From NCBI GenBank assembly GCA_001438605.1, contig LIDE01000029.1, positions 1-45,173 on the forward strand: a stretch of DNA of 45,173 nucleotides, read 5' to 3'. The stretch comes from SAR92 bacterium BACL16 MAG-120619-bin48. GTDB taxonomy: Bacteria; Pseudomonadota; Gammaproteobacteria; Pseudomonadales; Porticoccaceae. The translations under genes and the position numbers were made by a program. Below the pieces are notes generated by a model that saw nothing but the letters and a program-made list of their open reading frames with translations, had not been told where the DNA came from and ran no database searches. Shown here in pieces: positions 34,418-45,000 of the stretch (within the stretch, counting starts at the first letter, position 1; each line of letters begins with the position of its first letter).

Positions 34418-34963
34418 GTGGAACAGTATCGCGGAACAACTATCCTCTCAGTGCGTCGCAACGGACGTGTCGTGATCGGTGGCGACGGCCAGGTGAGCCT
34501 CGGCAACACTATTATGAAAGGCAACGCGCGCAAGGTTAGACGCCTCTATAAAGATCAAGTAATCGCTGGTTTCGCAGGAGGCACCGCCGATGCGTTCACC
34601 CTGTTTGAACGTTTTGAGGCGAAGTTAGAACAGCATCAAGGCAACCTCACACGCGCCGCCGTTGAGCTCGCCAAAGACTGGCGCACCGACCGTATTCTGC
34701 GCAAACTCGAAGCCCTGCTCGCCGTGGCCGACAGTGAAGCATCCCTCATTATCACCGGCAACGGCGATGTTATTCAGCCAGAAGACGACCTCATAGCTAT
34801 CGGGTCAGGCGGCCCATTTGCTCAATCTGCCGCCCGCGCACTGCTCGACAACACCGATATGAGTGCTCGCGACATCGTTGAGCAAGGCCTAAAAATTGCC
34901 GGCGATATCTGTATTTACACCAACCATAATCGCACTATTGAAGAGCTTCCCTCGAACGTCTAA
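34418..34963 (+). CDS. hslV: ATP-dependent protease subunit HslV
   Basis: Threonine peptidase of the HslUV (ClpYQ) protease, a proteasome-like double ring in the cytosol. The 181-residue product starts with a short propeptide (MEQYRG) removed to expose Thr7 of [10 protein letters not shown] as the nucleophile. [26 protein letters not shown] and [10 protein letters not shown] are the conserved blocks. The GTG start is set by a strong ribosome binding site; the frame opens 19 codons earlier without conservation. It heads the operon with hslU (57 bp downstream) behind a sigma32-like promoter. Confidence 0.97.
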   Translation: MEQYRGTTILSVRRNGRVVIGGDGQVSLGNTIMKGNARKVRRLYKDQVIAGFAGGTADAFTLFERFEAKLEQHQGNLTRAAVELAKDWRTDRILRKLEALLAVADSEASLIITGNGDVIQPEDDLIAIGSGGPFAQSAARALLDNTDMSARDIVEQGLKIAGDICIYTNHNRTIEELPSNV

Positions 34964-35020
34964 TCACGTATTCAAGGGTACCCAAACAGCCGCAGCTAAA
35001 AATTTACCATAGGACATACC

Positions 35021-36349
35021 ATGTCGCAGATGACTCCCCCCGAAATTGTCGAGGAACTTAACCGCCACATTATTGGCCAAGACGACGCCAAGCGCTCAGT
35101 CGCAATCGCTCTGCGCAATCGCTGGCGCCGCGCCCAGTTGGGCGAGGAAATGCGCAACGAAGTCACGCCCAAAAATATCCTCATGATCGGCCCAACCGGC
35201 GTCGGTAAAACTGAAATTGCGCGTCGCTTAGCGCGACTCGCAAACGCACCTTTTGTCAAAGTTGAAGCGACTAAATTTACTGAAGTGGGCTATGTCGGCA
35301 AAGATGTCGAATCGATTATCCGCGATCTTGTTGAGACATCGGTCAAACAAGTTCGCGAGCAAGAAATGAAAAAAGTCGAAAACAAAGCGATGGATGCCGC
35401 GGAAGAACGCATTCTCGACGCCCTGCTACCCCCCGCGCGCAGTGTCGACAGTCAATCGGAACAGACCTCAACCACTCGACAAGTCTTTCGTAAAAAGCTC
35501 CGCGAAGGGGCATTAGACGAAAAAGAGATTGAAATTGAACTCAGTCAAATCAGCGCTGGCGTCGAAATAATGGCGCCTCCGGGCATGGAAGAGATGACCT
35601 CGCAACTGCAGAACATGTTTAGCAGCATGGGCCAAGGCAAAAAAACCACCCGCAAGCTAACTATTGCCAAAGCTTTCAAACATCTAAAAGAAGAAGAGGC
35701 TGCAAAATTAATCAACGAAGAAGAGATCAAAGCCCGCGCCCTAACGGCCGCAGAGCAGACCGGCATCGTCTTTCTCGATGAAATCGACAAAGTCTGCCGT
35801 CGCGGTGAAGCCGGTGGCGCCGACGTCTCCCGCGAGGGGGTGCAGCGCGACCTTCTGCCGCTGATCGAAGGCAGCACCGTGTCGACAAAATATGGGATGA
35901 TCAAAACCGACCACATTCTCTTTATTGCCTCAGGTGCATTCCACCTTGCCAAACCGTCCGACCTTATCCCTGAACTGCAGGGCCGTCTGCCGATTCGCGT
36001 CGAGCTGCAATCGCTGAAAATCAACGATTTCGAGCGCATTCTCACCGAACCCAACGCCTCACTGACGCGACAGTATCAAGAACTGCTGGCCACCGAGGGT
36101 GTCGAGATTCAATTTACCGAAGACGGCGTGCGACGCATCGCTGAGATCGCCTTTGATGTCAACGAAGGCACCGAAAATATTGGCGCACGCAGATTGCACA
36201 CAATTATGGAGCGTTTGCTGGAAGATATTTCCTTTGATGCCGCGAAACTTGGCAGCACCCAGACGCAAATTTCAATCGACAAAGCGTTTGTCGACGACCA
36301 GCTCGGCGCGTTGGCCGCCAACGAAGATCTAACGCGGTTTATTCTCTAA
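35021..36349 (+). CDS. hslU: ATP-dependent protease ATPase subunit HslU
   Basis: AAA+ unfoldase of the HslUV protease, 442 residues as in E. coli (443). Walker A GPTGVGKT is at about 56-63, and the Walker [10 protein letters not shown] at about 248-256. The inserted I-domain lies between about 110 and 240 (charged, with APPGMEEM). The C terminus LTRFIL is the tail that inserts into HslV to activate it. The N terminus [20 protein letters not shown] is typical. The DUF971 gene follows after only two bases. Confidence 0.98.
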   Translation: MSQMTPPEIVEELNRHIIGQDDAKRSVAIALRNRWRRAQLGEEMRNEVTPKNILMIGPTGVGKTEIARRLARLANAPFVKVEATKFTEVGYVGKDVESIIRDLVETSVKQVREQEMKKVENKAMDAAEERILDALLPPARSVDSQSEQTSTTRQVFRKKLREGALDEKEIEIELSQISAGVEIMAPPGMEEMTSQLQNMFSSMGQGKKTTRKLTIAKAFKHLKEEEAAKLINEEEIKARALTAAEQTGIVFLDEIDKVCRRGEAGGADVSREGVQRDLLPLIEGSTVSTKYGMIKTDHILFIASGAFHLAKPSDLIPELQGRLPIRVELQSLKINDFERILTEPNASLTRQYQELLATEGVEIQFTEDGVRRIAEIAFDVNEGTENIGARRLHTIMERLLEDISFDAAKLGSTQTQISIDKAFVDDQLGALAANEDLTRFIL

Positions 36350-36351
36350 CC

Positions 36352-36744
36352 ATGAGTTACTCTGCCGCACATACGCCCAATCAAATTGTCGTCAACAGTG
36401 ACAAAGACACTCTCAGCCTCGGCTACGCAGATGGTACCCGTCACACGCTAGCCGCTGAGTATCTGCGCGTACTTTCGCCCAGTGCGGAAGTGCGCGGCCA
36501 TGGTACCGGGCAAGAAGTTCTGCAGTTTGGTAAACGCCACGTAAAAATCAGCGCTATTGCGAAGTCGGGAAACTACGCCATACAAATTACCTTCAGCGAC
36601 GGTCACAACTCCGGCCTCTTTACATGGGATTACTTGCGCGACTTGGCCATAAACTATCAGAGCAACTGGGATACCTATCTAGAAACTCTGCAAAAAGCAG
36701 GCAAGTCACGGGATCCGGACACGCAAGTGGTAAAGCTGGTTTAG
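36352..36744 (+). CDS. DUF971 domain protein
   Basis: Small 130-residue protein of the DUF971 family, the same fold as the N-terminal domain of gamma-butyrobetaine hydroxylases but without the dioxygenase part. YADGTRHTLAAEYLRVLSPSAE (about 25-46) and FSDGHNSGLFTWDYLRDLA (about 83-101) are the recognisable blocks. It lies two bases after hslU, and the same neighbour is found beside hslU in many Gammaproteobacteria. It is predicted cytosolic. No established function; any metal-binding or iron-sulfur role would be speculation. Confidence 0.85.
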   Translation: MSYSAAHTPNQIVVNSDKDTLSLGYADGTRHTLAAEYLRVLSPSAEVRGHGTGQEVLQFGKRHVKISAIAKSGNYAIQITFSDGHNSGLFTWDYLRDLAINYQSNWDTYLETLQKAGKSRDPDTQVVKLV

Positions 36745-36827
36745 CGGCGGGATAACGCGCATTTGCCTGTATCAAATGCCAAAGTCCGGCTACAATAGCC
36801 AGCCAATTTCCCACGATAGCCACGACC

Positions 36828-37574
36828 ATGTCTGACGAAACAACCCACTTTGGTTACAAAACGGTCAAAACCGAGGAAAAGGCGGGCAAAGTCGCCGAAG
36901 TATTCCACTCTGTCGCCGCCAGCTACGACCTGATGAATGACCTGATGTCTGCCGGTATCCACCGCTTGTGGAAGCGCATGACGATCGAAATGTCCGGTGT
37001 TCGTCGTGGCCACAAGGTACTTGATATCGCCGGTGGCACGGGTGATTTGGCTGCCAAATTCTCGCGTATTGTTGGCAGCGACGGGCAAGTTATTCTCGCT
37101 GACATCAATGAATCCATGCTCAAGGTTGGACGCGACCGTCTGCTAGATCTCGGCGTCGTCAACAATATTCAGTTTGCTCAAGCCAACGCCCAGTATCTGC
37201 CGTTTCCAGACAACACCTTTGATGTGATTACCATTGCCTTCGGCCTGCGCAATGTGACCGACAAAGAGATGGCGCTGCGCTCGATGTATCGCGTGTTAAA
37301 ACCGGGCGGAAAATTACTCGTCCTTGAATTCTCCAAGCCTCCAAGCACCCTGCTTTCAACCATTTACGACCGCTATTCTTTCAGTATTTTGCCGAAACTT
37401 GGCCAGCTGTTTGCCAAAGATGCGGGCAGTTACCAATATCTGGCTGAATCGATTCGCATGCATCCCGATCAAGAGACGCTCATGGATATGGTTAAAGACG
37501 CAGGCTTTAGCAACTGCGACTATCACAATATGACCGGCGGTATCGTAGCACTGCACCGCGGAGTAAAGGCCTAG
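36828..37574 (+). CDS. ubiE: Ubiquinone/menaquinone C-methyltransferase UbiE
   Basis: SAM-dependent C-methyltransferase of ubiquinone synthesis, 248 residues. [20 protein letters not shown] (about 26-45) is the UbiE entry signature. The SAM-binding glycine motif is [10 protein letters not shown] (66-75), and the second signature is [17 protein letters not shown] (about 151-167). It is cytosolic and part of the Ubi complex. A TACAAT sequence about 35 bp upstream could be a -10 element, but no good -35 is seen. The ubiJ gene starts within its stop codon. Confidence 0.97.
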   Translation: MSDETTHFGYKTVKTEEKAGKVAEVFHSVAASYDLMNDLMSAGIHRLWKRMTIEMSGVRRGHKVLDIAGGTGDLAAKFSRIVGSDGQVILADINESMLKVGRDRLLDLGVVNNIQFAQANAQYLPFPDNTFDVITIAFGLRNVTDKEMALRSMYRVLKPGGKLLVLEFSKPPSTLLSTIYDRYSFSILPKLGQLFAKDAGSYQYLAESIRMHPDQETLMDMVKDAGFSNCDYHNMTGGIVALHRGVKA

Positions 37575-38245
37575 TGATTTTCAACGCAATTCAAGCCTCG
37601 GCACTCGAGACAGCGGAAAAAATGATCAACGCAGCACTGCGCTACGATCCCGCGACACTGCGTGATGTCGCCGATCTCGACGGAAAATTGCTGCTGATCA
37701 AAAGTACTCTGCCGCCGCTCTCTATCTGCATCGAGGCAACTCAGCAGGGAATTATGCTACACAGTAATTGGCAGGATAGTGCCGACACGACGGTGACAGG
37801 AACATTGCCTGCCATGCTCGGTTTGGCGGTCAGTGCCGAGCAGCACATTTCATTTGCTGGCACCGGTATTAGTGTGACGGGCGATCTTGAGTTTTTGCGG
37901 CAAATCAACGGCATTTTTCGCAATCTCGACATCGACTGGGAAGCTGCACTGGCGTCTATTATCGGAGATATTCCGGCGCACATGCTGGCCAAAACAGTGC
38001 GCAGCTCCATAAGAACAGCCCAAGACGCGGGCCGTAGAGCGACGTCTGCAGCCACTGAAGTAGCGCAAGAGGAGCTTCGCCTAACCCCTACCGCGAACGA
38101 ATTCAGTCACCGCACAGACGATATTCGATCACTCTCTTCCGCAGTTGACCGCGCAGCCGCACGGTTAAATAAAAGTCGCCTTATCGTAGAACAACTAATC
38201 GCCACCAGAGGTCGGAACAACCAACCGAGTGAGAGCGCCTCTTGA
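37574..38245 (+). CDS. ubiJ: Ubiquinone biosynthesis accessory factor UbiJ (SCP2 domain)
   Basis: Lipid-binding accessory factor of aerobic ubiquinone synthesis, 223 residues (E. coli 201). An N-terminal SCP2-type sterol-carrier domain (about 12-115) is followed by helices with coiled-coil character. The sequence SFAGTGISVTGDLEFLRQIN (about 94-113) carries the conserved GD motif of the family. Its start is GTG overlapping the ubiE stop by one base, and its end overlaps ubiB by four bases. The order ubiE-ubiJ-ubiB is the same as in E. coli, which makes the assignment strong even though the sequence itself diverges. Confidence 0.92.
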   Translation: MIFNAIQASALETAEKMINAALRYDPATLRDVADLDGKLLLIKSTLPPLSICIEATQQGIMLHSNWQDSADTTVTGTLPAMLGLAVSAEQHISFAGTGISVTGDLEFLRQINGIFRNLDIDWEAALASIIGDIPAHMLAKTVRSSIRTAQDAGRRATSAATEVAQEELRLTPTANEFSHRTDDIRSLSSAVDRAAARLNKSRLIVEQLIATRGRNNQPSESAS

Positions 38246-39891
38246 TTCGCCTGCGTCGACTATTAAAAATTCTGCGCGTGGTGTACCGCTATCGTCTCGA
38301 CACCTTAGTTAGCTCCCCATCCAACCCGCCAGCCGGGAAAGACACGCTGCCCCTCAGTGTGCGCCTCATACTCGCACCGGCGTACCTCTACGGCAGCCCG
38401 AAAGCCAGCCGCGGTGAACGATTGCGCAAAGCACTGGAGACCCTTGGCCCCATCTTTGTAAAATTTGGCCAACTCTTATCGACTCGCCCTGACTTAGTCC
38501 CCGCCGATATCTGCGAAGAACTTGCCTATTTGCAAGACAATGTGGCGCCCTTTAAGCCAGAGAAGTTTCAGCAAATCGTTGAACAAGCCCTGGGTGCCAG
38601 CGTTGATGACCTGTTCTTGCGCTTCGACAAGCAACCCCTCGCCTCCGCGTCCGTCGCGCAGGTGCATGCCGCGGTCCTAAAAGACGGCAGTGACGTGGTT
38701 GTCAAAGCCGTGCGTCCAGGTATTGAAAAGATTATCGGCAAAGATATTGCACTGATGTACAGCCTCGCGCGCCTGCTTGCCACCTACAGCGAAGATGGCC
38801 GCCGTTTGCGTCCGGTTGAGGTCGTCGCCGACTACGAAAACGTTATTTATGACGAGCTAAACTTACAGGCAGAAGGGGCCAACGCCTCTCTACTGCGGCA
38901 TAACTTCGAGGGGTCGCCCCTGCTCTACGTGCCAAAGATCAACTGGCACTACTCCAACCCAAAAGTGTTGGTGATGGAGCGCATTTACGGCATACCGGTG
39001 ACCAATATCGATGAGCTGAAAGCTGCTGGTGTCAATTTCAAAGCGCTGGCCGAGCGCGGTGTAGAAATATTTTTCACCCAAGTGTTCGAGCACAATTTCT
39101 TTCATGCCGACATGCATCCCGGCAATATTTTTGTCAATGCCAGCAACCCGCAGAAGCCCTCTTACATTGCCATCGATTGCGCCATCATGGGTTCCCTCAG
39201 CAAAGACGACCAGTACTATATGGCGCGCAACCTTATCGCTATTTTTAAGCGCGACTACCGCCAAGTGGCAGAACTGCATATTCGCTCAGGCTGGGTTCCC
39301 AGCAATACGCCGGTCAACGAGTTTACCGGTGCCATACGCGCCGTGTGCGAGCCGATATTCCAGCGTCCGCTCAATGAAATCTCCCTTGGCCACATGTTGA
39401 TTAGTCTGTTTACCACGGCCCGACGCTTTAATATGGAAGTGCAACCCTCTCTGGTATTACTACAAAAAACCTTGCTTAACATTGAGGGGCTCGGTCGCCA
39501 GCTCTACCCACAATTGGATCTTTGGGCAACCGCTCAGCCCTTTCTCGACAAATGGTTAAAAGAGCGTTACTCGGCGAAAAATTTATTTAAACAATTTAAG
39601 CGTTTCGCTCCCGACTGGCTGGAGCAACTGCCAGAGATTCCGCCACTTATTTACAATGCACTGCAAACGCTTCAGCAAAAAAACAGTGATAACAGCAGTG
39701 CTCCAGAGGTCGCCAACAGCGCCAAGACGATACTACCTAAAACCCGCAAATGGTTTCCATGGGTGGGTGGCGCTGCATTGGGCGCAGGGCTATGCTTAGC
39801 GTTCCCGCAGTGGGCAGACAGTCTCTTGCAACTTCCGCAAGCAGGACTAGCACTGATTGCCGCAGGATTGCTGGCACTGCTGCTGCGCTAG
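38242..39891 (+). CDS. ubiB: Ubiquinone biosynthesis protein UbiB (atypical kinase/ATPase)
   Basis: UbiB-family protein kinase-like ATPase, 549 residues (E. coli 546), needed for ubiquinone synthesis and anchored in the inner membrane. The family-defining KxGQ motif is in FVKFGQLLSTRPD (about 72-84). An alanine-rich loop SASVAQVHAA (about 135-144) replaces the glycine-rich loop of ordinary kinases, and the catalytic region is FHADMHPGNIFVN (about 287-299). Two C-terminal hydrophobic segments (about 505-549) anchor it. The start is TTG overlapping ubiJ by four bases. Confidence 0.96.
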   Translation: MIRLRRLLKILRVVYRYRLDTLVSSPSNPPAGKDTLPLSVRLILAPAYLYGSPKASRGERLRKALETLGPIFVKFGQLLSTRPDLVPADICEELAYLQDNVAPFKPEKFQQIVEQALGASVDDLFLRFDKQPLASASVAQVHAAVLKDGSDVVVKAVRPGIEKIIGKDIALMYSLARLLATYSEDGRRLRPVEVVADYENVIYDELNLQAEGANASLLRHNFEGSPLLYVPKINWHYSNPKVLVMERIYGIPVTNIDELKAAGVNFKALAERGVEIFFTQVFEHNFFHADMHPGNIFVNASNPQKPSYIAIDCAIMGSLSKDDQYYMARNLIAIFKRDYRQVAELHIRSGWVPSNTPVNEFTGAIRAVCEPIFQRPLNEISLGHMLISLFTTARRFNMEVQPSLVLLQKTLLNIEGLGRQLYPQLDLWATAQPFLDKWLKERYSAKNLFKQFKRFAPDWLEQLPEIPPLIYNALQTLQQKNSDNSSAPEVANSAKTILPKTRKWFPWVGGAALGAGLCLAFPQWADSLLQLPQAGLALIAAGLLALLLR

Positions 39892-39946
39892 TGTTGCAGG
39901 GCAACTACTGCCATAATCCAGCGATGTAAAAATAGGCCTCTAGACG

Positions 39947-40327
39947 ATGAATTTTCTCGACGACATAAAGTGGAATAGCGACGGCTTGGTACCCGCTATT
40001 GCACAGGATGCAGCCAGCGGACGCGTGTTAATGGTCGCCTGGATGAACGCGCAAGCACTGCAGTTAACAGTGACTGAAAACCGCGCCGTCTACTGGTCGC
40101 GCTCGCGTCAAAAAATCTGGCGCAAGGGCGAAGAGTCTGGCCATACCCAAATGATCAAAGAGCTGCGTCTGGACTGCGATGGTGATGTGATTGTGATGCA
40201 AGTCGAGCAGTTCGGAGGCATCGCCTGCCACACCGGCCGCACATCCTGTTTTTACCGCGTCTTAATCGACGGCGAGTGGCAACCGGTGGACAGCGTCGCG
40301 AAGGACCCAAAGGACATCTATTTATGA
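39947..40327 (+). CDS. hisI: Phosphoribosyl-AMP cyclohydrolase HisI
   Basis: Zinc enzyme that opens the purine ring of phosphoribosyl-AMP in the third step of histidine synthesis, 126 residues, cytosolic. [13 protein letters not shown] (about 28-40) and [19 protein letters not shown] (about 48-66) are signature blocks. The metal ligands include DCDGD and the C-terminal cysteines in [14 protein letters not shown]. Here it is separate from hisE, as in Pseudomonas and unlike the fused HisIE of E. coli. The stop overlaps the hisE start (ATGA). Confidence 0.97.
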   Translation: MNFLDDIKWNSDGLVPAIAQDAASGRVLMVAWMNAQALQLTVTENRAVYWSRSRQKIWRKGEESGHTQMIKELRLDCDGDVIVMQVEQFGGIACHTGRTSCFYRVLIDGEWQPVDSVAKDPKDIYL

Positions 40328-40698
40328 GCACCACCGACAGCAATAGGACACTCAGCAGCAGTGACATCTTGAAACAACTCACTGCTACATTGGAAGCCCG
40401 CAAGAGCGCCTCGCCCGATGACTCCTATGTGGCTAGCCTGCACGCCAAAGGCTTGAATAAAATTCTCGAAAAAGTCGGAGAAGAAAGCATAGAAACCCTG
40501 CTGGCCGCGCGCGATGCGGAAGTCAGTGGCAACAATGAAAAACTGATTTATGAAACCGCCGATCTTTGGTTCCACAGTCTTGTTATGCTGTCGCATCTCG
40601 GCACTGATGGTCAGGCAGTACTCAACGAATTGGCTCGGCGCTTCAATCTGTCTGGTCTCGATGAAAAGGCAGCGCGAAAAAGCGAGTCTGCAACGTAA
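40324..40698 (+). CDS. hisE: Phosphoribosyl-ATP diphosphatase HisE
   Basis: All-helical MazG-like pyrophosphatase that converts phosphoribosyl-ATP to phosphoribosyl-AMP, the step before HisI. It is 124 residues. [19 protein letters not shown] (about 45-63) and [16 protein letters not shown] carry the acidic residues that bind magnesium. The ATG overlaps the hisI stop by four bases; the frame is open to 40276, but that lies inside hisI. Coupled translation with hisI fits consecutive reactions. Confidence 0.96.
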   Translation: MSTTDSNRTLSSSDILKQLTATLEARKSASPDDSYVASLHAKGLNKILEKVGEESIETLLAARDAEVSGNNEKLIYETADLWFHSLVMLSHLGTDGQAVLNELARRFNLSGLDEKAARKSESAT

Positions 40699-40734
40699 AA
40701 AATACGATCCACAAGGTTATAGAGGAGTGTAAAA

Positions 40735-40935
40735 ATGGGTTTTGGATGGCAGGAACTACTGATTATTCTAGTGATTGTTGCGCTGATTTTCGGCACCAAA
40801 AAGCTGCGCGGTATAGGCTCTGACCTTGGCGGCGCCGTCAAAGGCTTCAAGGATTCAATGGACGCTGACAGCGATAAAAAGACCGACGCCCTTGCAGATG
40901 CCGACACAGCATCCAAGAAAGAGCGCAGCGAGTAA
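40735..40935 (+). CDS. tatA: Sec-independent protein translocase subunit TatA
   Basis: Pore-forming subunit of the twin-arginine translocase, 66 residues. One N-terminal membrane helix (about 5-20) is followed by the [14 protein letters not shown] hinge and an amphipathic helix, then a charged tail. [14 protein letters not shown] is the typical start. AGAGGAG lies about eight bases before the ATG. First of the tatABC set; tatB begins 47 bp later. Confidence 0.96.
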   Translation: MGFGWQELLIILVIVALIFGTKKLRGIGSDLGGAVKGFKDSMDADSDKKTDALADADTASKKERSE

Positions 40936-40982
40936 AACTGCTTCTCAGCGAATACAGCTGCTTAAAAGGCTCTGGTTAAACT

Positions 40983-41363
40983 ATGTTTGATATTGGCTTC
41001 TCGGAACTGCTGCTCATAGCACTTGTCGCCCTATTGGTTATGGGTCCCGAGCGGCTGCCGGAAACCGTTCGCAGTATCGCCCTCTGGATTGGCCGTCTAA
41101 AACAAATGTTGGCCAATGCGCGCAAGGATCTTGAGCAAGAAGTGGGCATGGATGATATTCGGCATCAGCTGCACAACGAAAAAATCATGCGCGATCTTAA
41201 CGACAGTAAAGAGAGCGTCGCCGACACCTTAAAAGCGGCTGCAAAAAATCCCTTAGAAAAAAGTATTTTAGAGCCGCACGGCGCAAAGCATGACGCTAAT
41301 ACAAAGGCGTCAGACGCAACCTCCATGCAAAACGACGACGAGAAAGCAGATCGCAATGACTAA
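40983..41363 (+). CDS. tatB: Sec-independent protein translocase subunit TatB
   Basis: Receptor-complex subunit of the twin-arginine translocase, 126 residues. It begins MFDIGFSELLLIALVALLV (membrane helix about 3-20) and has the GPERLPETVR hinge (about 21-30) that separates TatB from TatA, then a long amphipathic helix and a charged variable tail. The end overlaps the tatC start by eight bases, so the two receptor subunits are translationally coupled. Confidence 0.96.
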   Translation: MFDIGFSELLLIALVALLVMGPERLPETVRSIALWIGRLKQMLANARKDLEQEVGMDDIRHQLHNEKIMRDLNDSKESVADTLKAAAKNPLEKSILEPHGAKHDANTKASDATSMQNDDEKADRND

Positions 41364-42093
41364 TGAAAATCTCGTCAGCCAGCCCTTCATGGAACATCTG
41401 ATTGAATTCAGAAATCGCGTGCTGCGGGCCGTCGCATCGGTCGCTGTGATTTTTATTGGGCTTATCTCCTTCAGCAACGAGCTTTACCTGTATGTCTCGG
41501 AGCCTCTGCGCAAGTACTTGCCCGAGTCCTCATCGATGATTGCCACCGATGTCGCCTCACCCTTCTTAACACCCTTCAAGCTAACCCTTGTACTGTCAAT
41601 GTTTGCTGCCATGCCCTACATACTCTTCCAGATATGGGCCTTTGTTGCACCAGGACTCTACCAGCGTGAAAAGCGTATTGTGATTCCCTTATTTTGCTCC
41701 AGTGTGCTGCTGTTTTACGCGGGAATGGCGTTCGCCTACTACATTGTTTTCCCCTTGGTATTTATGTTTTTCACCAGCGTGGGGCCAGAAGGCGTAGCGA
41801 TAATGACTGATATTCGCAGTTATCTGGATTTTGTTCTGAAGCTCTTTTTTGCCTTTGGGATCAGTTTTGAAATTCCAATTGCGGTGGTCATCCTCTCGTG
41901 GATGGGCGTTGTCAATCCCGATAGCCTTGCGCAGAAAAGGCCTTACGTGTTTGTACTTTGCTTTGTGCTCGGTATGTTGCTGACACCGCCCGATGTGCTC
42001 TCGCAGACACTGCTCGCCATTCCCATGTGGCTACTATTTGAAGTCGGAATTTTCTTCGGTCGACTTATTCGTCCCAAAGAAGAAAAGCACTAA
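41356..42093 (+). CDS. tatC: Sec-independent protein translocase subunit TatC
   Basis: Core membrane subunit of the twin-arginine translocase that recognises the RR signal peptide, 245 residues with six membrane segments. The N-terminal FMEHLIEFRNRVLRA (about 11-25) contains the glutamate and arginines contacting the signal. The conserved ALYxRE-like LYQREKRIVIP follows the second helix region. The ATG at 41356 is chosen over the open frame to 41290, which would read through tatB. Its stop overlaps the convergent dnaE2 stop by four bases (CTAA), leaving no space for a terminator between them. Confidence 0.97.
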   Translation: MTNENLVSQPFMEHLIEFRNRVLRAVASVAVIFIGLISFSNELYLYVSEPLRKYLPESSSMIATDVASPFLTPFKLTLVLSMFAAMPYILFQIWAFVAPGLYQREKRIVIPLFCSSVLLFYAGMAFAYYIVFPLVFMFFTSVGPEGVAIMTDIRSYLDFVLKLFFAFGISFEIPIAVVILSWMGVVNPDSLAQKRPYVFVLCFVLGMLLTPPDVLSQTLLAIPMWLLFEVGIFFGRLIRPKEEKH

Positions 42094-45000
42094 GTCTGTA
42101 GCAGCCACTCAGAGCAGTCTATTAACTCTTGGGCAATTACATGCACCACACTGCCATCCGTTTCTAACACACCCTTGACCACCAGCAGTCGCCCCTTTAA
42201 CAGCGCCTCGCGACAACGCTCTTGTACCGACGTCCAGACCACGACATTGATATTGCCCGTCTCATCTTCAAGGGTTAAAAAAATAACGCCAGAGGCAGTG
42301 CCTGGTCGTTGCCGCCCAGTGACCAATCCGGCCACGCGAATAAAACGTTTGTGGCCCATTGAAGCTAAATCACTCTGACGTTTACAGCGCTGTATCAGCT
42401 CGATCCGCTCGCGCAATATCGCCATGGGGTGACGCCCCAGAGAAACGCCCGTCGCACTGTAATCGGCACCTATTATCTCAACCTCTGAGGGTGCAGCCAA
42501 AATCACGCTATGCTTAGCGCCCCCATCAACAGCATCTAAAGGCGTATCGCTCTGCCCTGCAATCAGAAGCGGCCGCAAATCATTTACGGCCAATGCATCC
42601 CAGTGGGCTTGACGACGATTGTTGGATAAACTGCCCAGCGCGCCCGCACTGCTCAGCAAGCTTAAATGCGCCTGCGACAATTGGGCGGCATGCGCTAGCT
42701 GGGTCAGACTTTGTGGAATAACCTGCGTGCGGACGGCAACAATCCGCTCTGCGACGACTCGTGAAAATCCTTTAATCAGCCTCAGTCCTAAGCGTATAGC
42801 GGGTTGCTGAGAGTTTTGCGCGGCCCCTGCTTCTAATCGATGATCCCAATCGCTGTACAACACATCAATCGGATAGACTTCGACATCATGGCGTTTAACA
42901 TCCTGAATCAACTGTGATGGAGAATAAAATCCCATTGGCTGGCTGTTCAATAACGCACAACAATAAGCCGCCGGATAATGGCACTTAAGCCATGCAGAGA
43001 CATAGGCTAACAAAGCAAAACTGGCTGAATGGGACTCGGGAAATCCGTAAACACCAAACCCCTGTATTTGTTTAAACAGCCTTTGAGCAAAGTCTAAACT
43101 GTAGCCTCTGGCGAGCATGCCGGTAATCAGCTTTTGTTGAAAACCAATCAATGCACTATCTTTTCCCCAGCTGGCCATTGCCCGCCGCAATTGATCGGCT
43201 TCGCCACCGGTAAATCCTGCGGCAACCATCGCCAAGCGAATCACCTGTTCCTGAAATACCGGTATTCCCAATGTTCGCTCAAGTACCGATTGAATCTCTT
43301 GACTAGGGTAATCAACCGCCTCCAATCCCTGCCGACGACGCAGATAGGGATGCACCATGCCACCCTGAATCGGCCCTGGCCGAACAATCGCAATTTCAAT
43401 CACCAGGTCATAGAAACAGCGCGGCTTGAGTCTCGGCAACATAGCCATTTGCGCGCGCGATTCAATCTGAAATACACCCACAGAATCTGCCTGACACAGC
43501 ATGTCGTAGGTGGCGCTGTCGTTTTTTGGAATAGCCTGCATATCGAGATCGGTGCTCTGCTGTGCGCGCAACAGATCGAAGCATCGCCGAATAGCACTGA
43601 GCATACCGAGGGCAAGAATATCGATTTTCAATAATCCGAGCGCCTCAATATCGTACTTATCCCATTGAATAACCGTGCGTTCAGCCATGCTCGCATTTTC
43701 CACGGGAACCAAACTGCTAATCGGACTCTTGGTGATTATAAAGCCACCAACATGCTGGGACAGGTGGCGTGGAAAACCGATAATGTCTTGCAACAGCGTA
43801 AAAAAATACTTCGCCAATTGCCCTCTATTGGAAAAGCCCTGTTGCTGGAAAAGTGCTTCAAGATCAGCCTGACGCTGCCACCACGACATTGATTGACTAA
43901 GCTGCTCAATAAACAGCGCATCAAGCCCCAGTGCCTTGCCCACGTCGCGCACGGCACTGCGCGGTCGATAGGTAATTACTGTAGCGGCTAAGGCGGCTCG
44001 CTCGCGGCCATATTTTTTATAAATATATTGGATAACTTCTTCGCGCCGCTCATGTTCAAAATCTACATCGATATCTGGCGGCTCATTGCGTTCTCGAGAA
44101 ATAAAACGCTCGAACAGCATTGAAATTTGATCAGGAGAAACTTCAGTAATCAGCAAGCAGTAACAAACAATTGAATTTGCCGCAGAACCGCGCCCCTGAC
44201 AGAGAATATTGCGACTGCGAGCAAAGTGCACAATATCGTGCACCGTCAAAAAATAACTTTCATATTGAAGCTCAGCAATCACCTGTAATTCATAGTCAAT
44301 TTGTCGGTGCACCTCTGCACTGGCACCTTGAGGCCAGCGTTTAAGCAATCCCTCACCCACCAAAAAGCGCAGCTGCTGACTCGCAGTGACATTGGGCGGA
44401 ACCACATCCGCAGGGTATTCATAGCGAAGCTCTTGCAGTGAAAAATGGCAGCGGCGAGCAACCACCAGAGTTTCTGCCAGCAATGCTGGGGGATAAAGTT
44501 TTTGCAGCTGATCGAGACGCCGCAGATGGCGCTCGGCATTGGCGAAGCGGCGCGCGCCAAGTGACATTACTGAACAGCCATGATGAATGGCGGTTAACAC
44601 ATCCTGCAATGGTTGACGCTCGGCACTGTGCATATGCACATCGCCACAGGCGAGCATCGGCAACTGCCACATCGCTGCAAGATTGCGGTAGTAGTAATAC
44701 TGCTGTGAATCATTGCCATAGAGTAAGTGCTCGACGCCAATCCATAGGCGCCCCAAAAACCATTCACTGAGCCACGCTCCGTGTTGCTGATCTTTCGCGA
44801 GATCGCCAGAGGGAAGCCATATTATTAGCCCGTTGCGCAAGTTGCTTTGCAGATCGCACCATTCGAGTCGATAGTCGCCTTTTTCACTGCGTCGTCGCGC
44901 AAGTGTAATCAGCGCAGACAGCTCCGCATAAGCCTGGCGGTTTGGCACCAAAACCAGCAAACGCTGTCCATCGAGTTTAAATTCGCTGCCGATAATTAAC

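Noticed and set aside
36741-37088. Minus-strand reading frame opposite the start of ubiE
   Set aside because: It is a shadow of ubiE; the plus-strand product is unmistakable.
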